Shown piece after piece: positions 40,402-48,790 of a stretch of 64,000 nucleotides of DNA. The DNA is taken from contig CP124680.1 in assembly GCA_029961745.1 (NCBI GenBank), forward strand, positions 496,001-560,000, read 5' to 3'. The position numbers and the translations under genes were made by a program. Source of the DNA: Nocardioides sp. L-11A (lineage in GTDB: Bacteria > Actinomycetota > Actinomycetes > Propionibacteriales > Nocardioidaceae). The notes beneath the pieces were generated by a model. That model worked only from the letters and a program-made list of their open reading frames with translations, made no database searches and was not told the DNA's origin. The first letter of the stretch is position 1. Every line of letters starts with the position of its first letter.

Positions 40402-43221
40402 GGAGTCGCCGGTGCCGTCGCGGTCGGCGGAGGAGAGCAGGTCGCCGAGCCCGTCGCGGCCGACGCCGAGCTTGCGGTAGGCCCGGGACAGGTGCACCTC
40501 GACCGTCTTGGTGGTGACGAACAGCCGCTGGGCGATGTCCCGGTTCCGCAGCCCGGTCGCCGCCAGCTCGCACACCCGGCGCTCGGCGGAGGTCAGGGCG
40601 GCCACGCCGGTGACCTCGATCCGGCCGGCCCGTCCCCCCGCCAGGGCCAGCTCGGTCGTGGCCCGCGCGGTGAGGACCGTCGCGCCGAGGCGGTGGGCGA
40701 GCTCGCGACCGGTCCGGAGCTGCTCGCGCCCCTCCACCCGGCGCCCGGTACGACGCAGGGCCGATCCCAGCGCGACCCGGGACCGGGCCTCCTGGAGGCG
40801 GGCCTGGGAGCCGTCGAGCACCGCGACCGAGCGCTCCAGCAGCGCGATGCCGTCGGCACCGGCCACCTCGCCGGCGATCCGCAGTGCCTGCCCGAGGACG
40901 CCCGCGGCCCCCTTCTCCTCGGCCCGAGCGAGCTCGACCGCGGCCAGCTCGCGCGCCTCGTCGATCCGCCCGAGTGCCCACAGGCTCTCCACCGCGGCCG
41001 CCCGCCAGGCGCACCAGGTGGGGGAGTCCACCTGCAGCGCGTCGAGGCGGCGGCCGCAGGTGCGCAGCGAGTCCAGTGCGGCGGCGTGGTCGCCGGTGGC
41101 GGCCTGGACCAGCCCGCGGGCCCGCAGCAGATGGATGCCCCCGGCGTGCATCAGGTCGGCGAGGATCTCCTCCGGGACGCTGTCGACGGCGGCCCGGGCC
41201 TCGTCGTACCGGCCCTGCTCGAGCAGCGCCTCCGCGCGCCCCGCGTGCGAGAGCACTCCGACGATGGTGCCCCCGGCGACCAGGTCGGCGTGCTCCAGCG
41301 CGGCGTCGAAGTCGGCCATGCTGTCGTCGAGCCGGCCCGCCCACAGGTGCGCCCAGCCGCGGACGAAGGACGCCGCGACGTGCATGAGCACCGAGCCCTC
41401 GCGCGCGGCGAGGTCGAGCCCCTGCGCGCACAGGCCCGCCACCACGGCGTACTCGCCCGCGGCGGCGAGCTGGAGCCGCGCGATCGTCCACTCGAAGGGA
41501 TTGGCGACCTGCTCCGGGGTCAGCCCGTCGCCGATCGCCCGGCGGGCCAGGGCATGGACCTCGGTGCTGGGGGCGCTGACGGCGTTGGCGACCGCCGCCT
41601 GCTGGATGAGGAGCAGGCGCTCGCCGGGGGTGTCCCCGGCCAGGCGGCCGTGCGCGGCGAGGCGGGCTCGCGCGGTCGTGACCTGCCCGGGCACCTGGAG
41701 CGCGGCGGAGACCAGCACCGCCTCGACGATCCGGGCGAGGTCGCCGTGCTCGGGTCCGAGGCCGTCGAGAGCGGCGGTGAGGATCGGGACCGTGCGGTCG
41801 TAGAAGCCGCCGACGTTGTACGCCGTCGCGAGGGCCAGCGCGGACTGGGCGCGGAGCACCGGGTCGGTCACGCCGTGCGCCGCCCGCTCCAGGGTGACCA
41901 CCGACGCGGGGTCGCCGGCGTGGAGCTCGGCCGTGCCGAGCTCGACCAGCACGCCCGGGAGCTCGACCGCCGGGGGCGGCTCGGCGATCGCCCGCCGGAG
42001 CAGGTCGACCGCGGCCTGGGGCGCGCCGTCCGCCAGCGCGGCCCGCGCCGCGGTGCGCAGCAGCTCGACCGACCACGGGTCGCCGACGCCCTCCGCCTCC
42101 ACCAGGTGACCGGCGGCGACGTGCAGCCCGTCGTCCTCGCCGGCCAGGGCCCGGGCGGCGCGGCGGTGCAGGTCGTCGCGGGCGGCGGCGCCGGTCGCGG
42201 CGGCGACGGCGCTGCGCAGCAGGGCGTGCCGGAACCCCAGCTGCCGCTCGGTGGCGAACAGCCCGGCGTCGCGGAGCCGGTCGGCCGCCGTACCGGCCGC
42301 CTCGGGGGTCAGCCCGGCCAGTCCGGCCGCGACCCGCAGCGGAGCGGTGTCGAGGACGGCGACGACGCGGGCCAGTGCCTGCTCCGGCGCGGCGAGGGCG
42401 GTGAGCCGCTGGACGACGGCATCCACGACCGTGCGCGGCACGAGGGTGCGCACGTCCGCCGTACCGGCGCTGTCGGGGTCGGTGGCCGCGAGCAGGTCGG
42501 CGAGGGCCACGACGAGGAAGGGGTTCCCGCCGGTGACGTCGGCACAGGCCGCCGCCAGCTCGTCGTCCACCTCGATGTGCCAGAGCTCGGCCAGGCAGGA
42601 GCGGACGCCGGCGACGCTCAGCGGGGCGAGGTCGAGCCGGGCGGCGTCGGCGACCAGTGCGGCGAGGGCGGGGCTGCGCCGCTCGGGCAGCACGTCGCGG
42701 GCGGCGACCACCAGGAGCACCGGCAGCTCGTCGGCGCGGCTCAGGACGTGGTGGCAGAAGAGGAGCGACGCCTCGTCGGCCCAGTGCGCGTCGTCGACCG
42801 CGAGCACGAGCGGCCCGTCGGCCGCGAGCCCGTCGAGCAGCCAGTACAGGCTGTTGAGCATCACCGACGGGTCCGCGACCGGTGCCCCGCGATGCAGCAC
42901 CAGGTCGACCGCGGGCCGGGCCGCGCCGTGCGCGATCCCGTCGAGGCCGTCCAGGGCGGCCGGGTCCAGGTCGGCCAGGACCCGACCGAAGAGCTGCCGG
43001 ACGACGCCGTACGGCGCGTGTGCCTCCAGCTCGCCCGCGGCGGCGCGGAGCACCGGCAGGTCACCGGCCGTCGCGAGGGCGGTCTCCAGCAGCGCGGTCT
43101 TGCCGACGCCGGCCGGGCCGAGCAGGCACAGGGCGCCGCCCGTGCCCGCGCGCAGCCGGTCGAGGGCGGCCCGGGCCTCCGCGAGGCTCGCCTCCCTCTC
43201 GAGCAGTCGCGCCGAGATCAC
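40399..43221 (-). CDS. Large ATP-binding LuxR regulator (LAL family)
   Basis: 940-aa regulator. The N-terminal AAA/STAND ATPase has Walker A GPAGVGKTALLE near residue 35 and Walker B LVLAVDDAHW near 140. A long helical TPR-like middle follows, then a C-terminal LuxR HTH (LTSAERRVCELAATGLRNRD, then IAQRLFVTTKTVEVHLSRAYRKLGV). The GTG 43221 start places the ATPase at the usual distance. MalT-like regulators of this group respond to small ligands; the target is unknown. It is divergent from the acyl-CoA dehydrogenase gene 118 bp away. Confidence 0.9.
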   Translation of the reverse strand: MISARLLEREASLAEARAALDRLRAGTGGALCLLGPAGVGKTALLETALATAGDLPVLRAAAGELEAHAPYGVVRQLFGRVLADLDPAALDGLDGIAHGAARPAVDLVLHRGAPVADPSVMLNSLYWLLDGLAADGPLVLAVDDAHWADEASLLFCHHVLSRADELPVLLVVAARDVLPERRSPALAALVADAARLDLAPLSVAGVRSCLAELWHIEVDDELAAACADVTGGNPFLVVALADLLAATDPDSAGTADVRTLVPRTVVDAVVQRLTALAAPEQALARVVAVLDTAPLRVAAGLAGLTPEAAGTAADRLRDAGLFATERQLGFRHALLRSAVAAATGAAARDDLHRRAARALAGEDDGLHVAAGHLVEAEGVGDPWSVELLRTAARAALADGAPQAAVDLLRRAIAEPPPAVELPGVLVELGTAELHAGDPASVVTLERAAHGVTDPVLRAQSALALATAYNVGGFYDRTVPILTAALDGLGPEHGDLARIVEAVLVSAALQVPGQVTTARARLAAHGRLAGDTPGERLLLIQQAAVANAVSAPSTEVHALARRAIGDGLTPEQVANPFEWTIARLQLAAAGEYAVVAGLCAQGLDLAAREGSVLMHVAASFVRGWAHLWAGRLDDSMADFDAALEHADLVAGGTIVGVLSHAGRAEALLEQGRYDEARAAVDSVPEEILADLMHAGGIHLLRARGLVQAATGDHAAALDSLRTCGRRLDALQVDSPTWCAWRAAAVESLWALGRIDEARELAAVELARAEEKGAAGVLGQALRIAGEVAGADGIALLERSVAVLDGSQARLQEARSRVALGSALRRTGRRVEGREQLRTGRELAHRLGATVLTARATTELALAGGRAGRIEVTGVAALTSAERRVCELAATGLRNRDIAQRLFVTTKTVEVHLSRAYRKLGVGRDGLGDLLSSADRDGTGDS

Positions 43222-43339
43222 GCTGGTGAGCGTAGGGGACGGACGGTCCCGGATCGTTGGGCGTGACCGATCCCCGGGCGGGATCAGTTGTGCTCGGGGA
43301 CCAGGACCGGCCAGGTGACCCGCGAGTAGAGTCGCCGGC

Positions 43340-44485
43340 ATGAAGCGTGAGATCTACGACGAGGACCACGAGGCATTCCGCGCGTCCGTCAAGGAGTTCG
43401 TGGACCGGTCCGTCCTGCCGCACACCGAGGAGCACATCGCCGCGAAGGCGCTCCCGCGCGAGTTCTGGCTCGAGGCGGGCAAGCAGGGCCTGCTCGGCCT
43501 GTGCGTCCCGGAGGAGTACGGCGGCTCGGACGCCGGCGACTACCGGTTCAACGCCGTCCTGCAGGAGGAGCTCGCCAAGGCGGGCGCGGCGTACCCCACC
43601 TGTCACGGCATCCACGCCGACATCACGGCGCCGTACATCGTCGAGCTGGGCACCGAGGAGCAGAAGCAGCGCTGGCTCCCCGGCATCTGCTCCGGCGAGA
43701 TCCTGCTCGGCATCGGCATGACCGAGCCGTCCGGCGGTTCCGACCTCGCCGCGCTGAAGACGACCGCCGTCCGTGACGGCGACGCGTGGATCATCAACGG
43801 CTCGAAGACCTTCATCACCAACGGCTACTCCGGCGACCTCTTCGTCACCGCCGTGCGCACCGACCCGGAGAAGGGGCCCAAGGGCATCACGCTCTTCGGC
43901 ATCGAGGCCACCATGGAGGGCTTCTCGCGCGGACGGAAGCTCGACAAGGTCGGCATGGAGGAGTCCGACACCGCCGAGCTGTTCTTCGAGAACGTCCGGG
44001 TCACCGACGCCGAGATCATCGGCGAGCTGAACATGGGCTTCATCCACATGATGCAGAAGCTCCCGCAGGAGCGGCTCGGCTGCGCGGTCGCGAACATCGC
44101 GCACGCCAAGCAGATCCTGCTCGAGACCGTGGACTACGCCAAGGAGCGCCAGGCCTTCGGCGCCCCCATCGGCACCTTCCAGCACAACAAGTTCCTGCTG
44201 GCCGACCTGGTCACCCGGATCGAGGCGGCCGAGGCGTATATCGACAAGTGCGTGCTCAACCACGCCCAGGGCACGCTCACCGCGATCGACGCGGCCAAGG
44301 CGAAGTGGTTCTCCTCGCAGGTCCAGTCGGAGGTGCTCGACCACTGCGTGCAGCTGCACGGCGGCTACGGCTTCATGAACGAGTACCGGGTCGCCCGGGC
44401 CTGGCGCGACGCGCGCGTCACCAAGATCTGGGCCGGCTCCAACGAGATCATGAAGGAGCTCATCGGCCGCGATCTGGGCCTCTGA
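43340..44485 (+). CDS. Acyl-CoA dehydrogenase
   Basis: 381-aa FAD enzyme of the acyl-CoA dehydrogenase family. It has the N-terminal helical domain, the signature GIGMTEPSGGSDLAALKTTA near 128-146, the middle beta domain, and the C-terminal motif WAGSNEIMKELIGRDL with Glu in the region of the catalytic base. It introduces an alpha-beta double bond into an acyl-CoA; chain specificity is unclear. It stands alone between a LuxR gene and a repeat/terminator. ATG 43340. Confidence 0.93.
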   Translation: MKREIYDEDHEAFRASVKEFVDRSVLPHTEEHIAAKALPREFWLEAGKQGLLGLCVPEEYGGSDAGDYRFNAVLQEELAKAGAAYPTCHGIHADITAPYIVELGTEEQKQRWLPGICSGEILLGIGMTEPSGGSDLAALKTTAVRDGDAWIINGSKTFITNGYSGDLFVTAVRTDPEKGPKGITLFGIEATMEGFSRGRKLDKVGMEESDTAELFFENVRVTDAEIIGELNMGFIHMMQKLPQERLGCAVANIAHAKQILLETVDYAKERQAFGAPIGTFQHNKFLLADLVTRIEAAEAYIDKCVLNHAQGTLTAIDAAKAKWFSSQVQSEVLDHCVQLHGGYGFMNEYRVARAWRDARVTKIWAGSNEIMKELIGRDLGL

Positions 44486-44492
44486 CCCGCAT

Positions 44493-44557
44493 CGACCCGG
44501 CGCATCTGAACGTCTCAGACGCATCGACCCGGCGCGTTCAGACGCGCCGGGTCGATG
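44493..44557. repeat. Dispersed palindromic element (second copy), bidirectional terminator
   Basis: Between the convergent acyl-CoA dehydrogenase and IclR genes. Bases 44493-44554 correspond to the reverse complement of 31400-31461 with four mismatches. Its 3' part is a perfect 16-bp hairpin (arms 44522-44537 and 44542-44557) with a TCAG loop. Confidence 0.85.
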
Positions 44558-44567
44558 TGGTCTGGGC

Positions 44568-45332
44568 TCAGTGGCCGCCGAGTCCCTCGGAGAGCGCGCG
44601 GGTGGTCCGGACCAGTGCGCGGGCCATCGGGCTGTCGACGTCGGCGGAGACCGTCACGGCCGTGCCGACGATGGCCATCGCGGCGACGATGGTCTCGCCC
44701 TCGAAGATCGGCGCCGCGATGGTGCGGACGCCGTTGATGTCGGGGGAGTTCAGGGACAGGCCCAGCTCGCGGATGGTGTCGAACTCCGCGGCCAGCTCGG
44801 GCGCGCGGCGCAGGATCGACTTGAGTCCGGGGACCTGCTCGGGCGGCAGGAAGGAGCAGAAGACCCGACCCTGCGCGGAGTCGGTGAGGTCGAGCCGGGC
44901 GCCGGAGCGGACGCCGATCCGGATGATGTGGTCGGTGTTGTCGACCGAGCGGACGACGGTCGCCGTCTCGCCGTCCCAGACCGAGAGGACGACGGTCTCG
45001 TCGACCTCGTGCAGCAGCGCCTCCATGTACGGCTCGGCGGCAGCGACGATCGGCAGGCCGGCGCGGGCGGACGCGGCGAGGGTCAGCACCTGGGGGCCCA
45101 GCGAGTAGAGCGCGGTGCGCTCGTCGTACCGGAGCAGGTGGGCGGCGCGCAGCGCCTTGGTGTAGCGGTGCGCCGTGGCCTTGCTGGTGCCGAGCGACGC
45201 CGTCAGCTCGTTGAGGCTCAGGTAGGGCTTGGCGACCGTGAACGAGCCGAGGACGACCGCAGCCCGCTCCACCGTCTGGATGGTGGGAGCGGTCTCGCTC
45301 GTCTCTCTCTTGGGGCTCTTGCTGGTGCTCAT
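44568..45332 (-). CDS. IclR family transcriptional regulator
   Basis: 254 aa from ATG 45332. The N-terminal winged HTH (TIQTVERAAVVLGSFT, then LSLNELTASLGTSKATAHRYTKAL) is followed by the GAF-like IclR effector domain. It is the first candidate regulator of the catabolic cluster: it lies downstream of the ferredoxin/reductase genes on the same strand. GAGA-N5-TCTC palindromes occur in the divergent promoter region at 46730 and 46850. IclR proteins often act as aromatic-pathway activators or repressors. Confidence 0.9.
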   Translation of the reverse strand: MSTSKSPKRETSETAPTIQTVERAAVVLGSFTVAKPYLSLNELTASLGTSKATAHRYTKALRAAHLLRYDERTALYSLGPQVLTLAASARAGLPIVAAAEPYMEALLHEVDETVVLSVWDGETATVVRSVDNTDHIIRIGVRSGARLDLTDSAQGRVFCSFLPPEQVPGLKSILRRAPELAAEFDTIRELGLSLNSPDINGVRTIAAPIFEGETIVAAMAIVGTAVTVSADVDSPMARALVRTTRALSEGLGGH

Positions 45333-45424
45333 GTGACCTCGAATCGGGGCGCTGGGCTCGACGGAGTATCGCACGGGAGGAGCGCCGCGCCGCCTTGTCC
45401 GGCGGGCGCGGACGCCCCGTGTCG

Positions 45425-46405
45425 TCAGAGGTCTGACGAATGCCCGGGCGTGAGCGCGGATCCGGGACGGACCAGCGCGGTGATGTGGTTCACGGCGAGG
45501 GCCGCCTCGCCGAAGCCGATCGAGATCAGCTTGACCTTGCCCTCGTAGTGGGCGAGGTCGCCGGCGGCGAAGACCCGGGCCCGGTTGGTGCGCATGGTCC
45601 GGTCGACCAGGATGTGCCGCTTCTCCTGCTCCAGGCCCCAGCCGTCGATCGGGCCGAGGTCGGCGATGAAGCCGAGCGCGGCGACGACGGCCTGCACCGC
45701 GAGGGTGCGGCTCTCGCCGTCACGGGTCTCGATGACGACCTCGTCGATGTGGTCCTCGCCCGACACCTTGGCCACCTCGTACGGCGTCAGCACCTCGACG
45801 CTCGAGGCGCCCAGTTGTGCGACGCTGCGCTCGTGGGCACGGAACTGCGGTCGGCGGTGGACCAGCGTGACGCTGCGCGCGATCTCCTCCAGGCCGAGCG
45901 CCCAGTCCAGGGCGGAGTCGCCGCCGCCCACGACGAGCACGTCCTGGTCGGCGAGCTCGGCCAGTCGGGGCACGAAGTAGCGCAGTCCGCGGTCGAGGTA
46001 CTCCGAGCCGACGGGCAGCTCGCGCGGCGTGAAGCTGCCGATGCCGGCGGTGATGAGCACCGCCCCGGCCCGGACGACCTCGCCGGTGTCGGTGGTGACC
46101 TCGACGCCGTCCTCGTGCTCCACGAGGCCGACGGCGGTGCGGCCGAGCAGCATCAGCGGGTCGGCCGAGCGGGCCTGGGCGTGCAGCGCGTCGACCAGCT
46201 CCTGGCCGCGGACCGAGGGGAACCCGGCCACGTCGTACAGCGCCTTCTCGGGGTAGAGCGCGGCGACCTGGCCGCCCACCTCGGGCAGCGCGTCGAGGAG
46301 GGCGACCTTCAACTCGCGGAAGCCCGCGTAGTAGGTGGCGTAGAGGCCGGTCGGGCCGGCGCCGACGACCAGCAGGTCGACCTCGTGGGTCGTCCCGGTG
46401 CTCAT
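45425..46405 (-). CDS. Ferredoxin-NADP reductase (thioredoxin reductase-like type)
   Basis: 326-aa FAD/NAD(P)H oxidoreductase with GAGPTGLYATYYAG near 16-29, a second Rossmann motif VVGGGDSALDWA near 165 and the C-terminal FAD motif VFAAGDLAHYEGKVKLISIGFGEAA split over about 285-310. The redox CXXC of true thioredoxin reductases is absent, as in the compact ferredoxin/flavodoxin NADP reductase group. Its start overlaps the ferredoxin stop. It probably feeds electrons to the Rieske oxygenase encoded divergently. Confidence 0.9.
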   Translation of the reverse strand: MSTGTTHEVDLLVVGAGPTGLYATYYAGFRELKVALLDALPEVGGQVAALYPEKALYDVAGFPSVRGQELVDALHAQARSADPLMLLGRTAVGLVEHEDGVEVTTDTGEVVRAGAVLITAGIGSFTPRELPVGSEYLDRGLRYFVPRLAELADQDVLVVGGGDSALDWALGLEEIARSVTLVHRRPQFRAHERSVAQLGASSVEVLTPYEVAKVSGEDHIDEVVIETRDGESRTLAVQAVVAALGFIADLGPIDGWGLEQEKRHILVDRTMRTNRARVFAAGDLAHYEGKVKLISIGFGEAALAVNHITALVRPGSALTPGHSSDL

Positions 46406-46701
46406 GCGACGTCCGGGTGGTCGGCGCCGACGCGGCCGACCTTGCGGGCGCCGCCGGGGGAGCCGAGGTCGGCGAAGAACTCGGAGTTGATCCGCTCGTA
46501 GTCCTTCGACTCGTCGGGCAGGTCGTCGTGGTGGTAGATCGAGATCTGGGGGCAGACCGGCTCGCAGCGAGCGCACTCGACGCACTCGTCGGGCTGGATG
46601 TACAGCATCCGGTCGCCCTCGTAGATGCAGTCGACAGGACACTCCTCCACGCACGACCGGTCCATCACGTCGATACAGGAACCAGTGATCACGTAGGGCA
46701 C
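46402..46701 (-). CDS. fdxA: 7Fe-type ferredoxin
   Basis: 99-aa ferredoxin. The first cluster cysteines are in ITGSCIDVMDRSCVEECPVD and the second in ECVECARCEPVCP, the pattern of 3Fe-4S/4Fe-4S ferredoxins of actinobacteria. The GTG at 46701 follows GGAG; the upstream in-frame region is not ferredoxin-like. It is translationally coupled to the reductase gene and is a likely electron donor to the Rieske oxygenase. Confidence 0.93.
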   Translation of the reverse strand: MPYVITGSCIDVMDRSCVEECPVDCIYEGDRMLYIQPDECVECARCEPVCPQISIYHHDDLPDESKDYERINSEFFADLGSPGGARKVGRVGADHPDVA

Positions 46702-46729
46702 GACTACTCCATTTCCGTATATGTATGCC

Positions 46730-46754
46730 GAGACAGCATCTCTCATTACAAGAC
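46730..46754. promoter_or_regulatory. Operator-like boxes upstream of the ferredoxin gene
   Basis: GAGA-CAGCA-TCTC palindrome (46730-46742) is followed by the 11-mer CATTACAAGAC (46744-46754). The palindrome matches the form of the 46850-46872 site and the 11-mer recurs exactly at 52081-52091 before the hydantoinase gene. TTGTAA on the minus strand could be the -35 box of the ferredoxin promoter. Confidence 0.5.
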
Positions 46755-46813
46755 AGGACAATGAACCCAGGAAGGGGTCGGCGTCAACCCGTCGGCCGGA
46801 TTCATCCGACCTC

Positions 46814-46872
46814 TTGACAGCCCCGGTGGGGTGGGCGAGGCTATGTCGCATCGCGAGATGGTATCTCGCGAT
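46814..46872 (+). promoter_or_regulatory. Promoter and operator of the Rieske oxygenase operon
   Basis: TTGACA (46814-46819) is followed by a GGCTATG -10-like stretch near 46839-46845, then a perfect palindrome ATCGCGAGAT-GGT-ATCTCGCGAT (46850-46872) in the transcribed leader. A repressor bound there would block transcription. The ATG of the oxygenase is at 46910 with GAAGGAG upstream. Confidence 0.6.
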
Positions 46873-46909
46873 AGTGATCAGAGTGCACGACGGCGAAGGA
46901 GCGACCGAC

Positions 46910-48253
46910 ATGTCAAGCGAAGTGTCCGAGCGAGTGGCGGAACCCATGCTCGTCGAGGACTGGGAGCGACTCACGTTCCGCGTCAACCGGGAGGCCTACC
47001 GGTCGCCGGAGATCTTCGCCCGCGAGCGGGTGGACGTGTGGCTGCGGACCTGGCTCTACCTCGGGCACGAGACGGAGATCCCCGACGTCAACGACTTCAA
47101 GGTCCGGACCATCGCCGGCCGGCCGCTGATCTTCTGCCGCGACACCGAGGGCCAGGTGCGGGCCTGGCTCAACTCCTGCCCGCACCGCGGCACCGTGCTG
47201 TGCCGCGAGACCGAGGGCTCGCAGCGCCGGTTCCAGTGCTTCTACCACGCGTGGACCTTCAACAACGACGGCACCGTCGCGGCGATCCCGGACGACGGCG
47301 CGTACGAGGACATCGAGTCGCTGCAGAAGAACATGATGCTGCGCGCCGTACCCCGCCTGGAGATCCACGAGGGCTACGTGTTCATCTCGTTCAACCCCGA
47401 CGTGCCGCCGCTCCTCGAGCACCTCGGCGACGCCGCCGACTACATGACGATGATCGAGCAGCAGCACGCCAGCGGCGTCACCACGCTGCCCGGGGTCCAG
47501 CTCTACAGCGTGCGCGGCAACTGGAAGCTCGCCGTCGAGAACGCCATGGACGGGTACCACTTCTCGCCGACCCACAACACCTTCGTCGGCTACCTGCGCG
47601 AGTCCGGCTTCGCCGTCACCGACGACAACCAGTACGCCTACAACCTCGGCAACGGCCACTCGCTGCTGGTGCTGACCGGTCACGGCGGCCGGATCTCCAT
47701 GGTCTGGGAGCCGCGCTTCGGCGAGGACGAGCGGGTCCGCACCGAGGAGCACCGCGCCGAGATGGTGGAGCGCCTCGGCGAGGAGCGCGCGCACTACATC
47801 GCCGACGAGAGCCACATCCTCTTCGTCTTCCCGAACCTGCTGCTCTTCGACATCGAGGGCCTCTCGATCCGGCAGCTGGAGCCGGTCGCGCCGGGCCACA
47901 CCGATGTCCGCGCCTGGCAGCTGGTGCCCCGCGAGGAGCACCCGGACTCCCGGGCGCTGCGGATGAAGACCGTGGTCAGCTTCGTGGGCCCCGGCGGCCT
48001 GGCGACGCCTGACGACATCGAGGCGTACGAGGCCGTCCAGCGGGGCATCGAGGCGACCAGGGGCGCCGGCGACCTCGACTACAGCGACATGTCGCGCGGC
48101 ATGCGCGACGAGGTCAAGGGCGAGCAGGGCCGCTCGATCGACGAGGGCGCGATGCGCGGCTTCTGGCGGTACTGGGAGGAAGCCGTCGGCGGCGGCCTCG
48201 CGGTGACCGGTGACCGGCCGGCCAGCTTCCTCGAGGGGAGGGACGTGCGATGA
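46910..48253 (+). CDS. Rieske non-heme iron oxygenase, alpha subunit
   Basis: 447-aa catalytic subunit of a ring-hydroxylating dioxygenase. The Rieske [2Fe-2S] ligands are Cys90, His92, Cys110 and His113 (CPHRG; CFYHAW). The mononuclear iron site is in ENAMDGYHFSPTHN near 205-220. It cis-dihydroxylates or otherwise oxygenates an aromatic ring using electrons from ferredoxin and reductase, which are encoded divergently. It is coupled to the beta subunit by an ATGA overlap. Confidence 0.94.
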   Translation: MSSEVSERVAEPMLVEDWERLTFRVNREAYRSPEIFARERVDVWLRTWLYLGHETEIPDVNDFKVRTIAGRPLIFCRDTEGQVRAWLNSCPHRGTVLCRETEGSQRRFQCFYHAWTFNNDGTVAAIPDDGAYEDIESLQKNMMLRAVPRLEIHEGYVFISFNPDVPPLLEHLGDAADYMTMIEQQHASGVTTLPGVQLYSVRGNWKLAVENAMDGYHFSPTHNTFVGYLRESGFAVTDDNQYAYNLGNGHSLLVLTGHGGRISMVWEPRFGEDERVRTEEHRAEMVERLGEERAHYIADESHILFVFPNLLLFDIEGLSIRQLEPVAPGHTDVRAWQLVPREEHPDSRALRMKTVVSFVGPGGLATPDDIEAYEAVQRGIEATRGAGDLDYSDMSRGMRDEVKGEQGRSIDEGAMRGFWRYWEEAVGGGLAVTGDRPASFLEGRDVR

Positions 48254-48774
48254 CGCAGGCAGACGTGCGCGGCTCGATCGAGGTCGCCGGACGCACCATC
48301 ACCCGCGGCGACATCGAGGACTTCCTCTACGCGGAGGCCGACATCCTGGACGCGTGGGACTACGACGGCTGGTTCGCGCTCTTCGAGGAAGGCGCCCGCT
48401 ACGAGGTCCCGACCACCGACTACCGCGGCTGGTCGCTGCACACCGGCGGCTCGTTCGTCGACGACGACTACGACCTGATCAAGGCCCGGGTGAAGCGGCT
48501 GAAGTCGCGCAAGGCGCATGCGGAGAACCCGCACTCGCGCACCCACCGGCTGATCTCCAACGTCCGGCTCTTCCCGGGCGAGGAGGAGGGCACGCTGCGG
48601 ATCCGCGCGTCCTTCGTCGCGCACCGGGCCCGCGACGGGCAGTTCGACACATACGTCGGCTGGTACGAGCACGTCGTCGTCCCGACCGACGCGGGCCTCA
48701 AGTATCGACTGCGCCGGACGATCCTCGGCCACGAGGCGCTGCCCGTCGGCGCCCGACTGAGCTTCATCCTCTGA
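48250..48774 (+). CDS. Rieske oxygenase, beta subunit
   Basis: 174-aa SnoaL-like beta subunit of aromatic-ring dioxygenases (DIEDFLYAEADILDAWDYDGWFALF split over about 21-48, then a SRTHRLISNVRL core). It provides structural support to the alpha3beta3 enzyme. It starts in the alpha stop (ATGA). Presence of a beta subunit argues for a true dioxygenase rather than a monomeric monooxygenase. Confidence 0.93.
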   Translation: MTQADVRGSIEVAGRTITRGDIEDFLYAEADILDAWDYDGWFALFEEGARYEVPTTDYRGWSLHTGGSFVDDDYDLIKARVKRLKSRKAHAENPHSRTHRLISNVRLFPGEEEGTLRIRASFVAHRARDGQFDTYVGWYEHVVVPTDAGLKYRLRRTILGHEALPVGARLSFIL

Positions 48775-48790
48775 CGGCAGGAGCGGCCCG

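Noticed and set aside
45425..46405. Thioredoxin reductase.
   Set aside because: The domain layout is similar, but no CXXC redox motif is present and the partner gene encodes a ferredoxin, so ferredoxin-NADP reductase is preferred.
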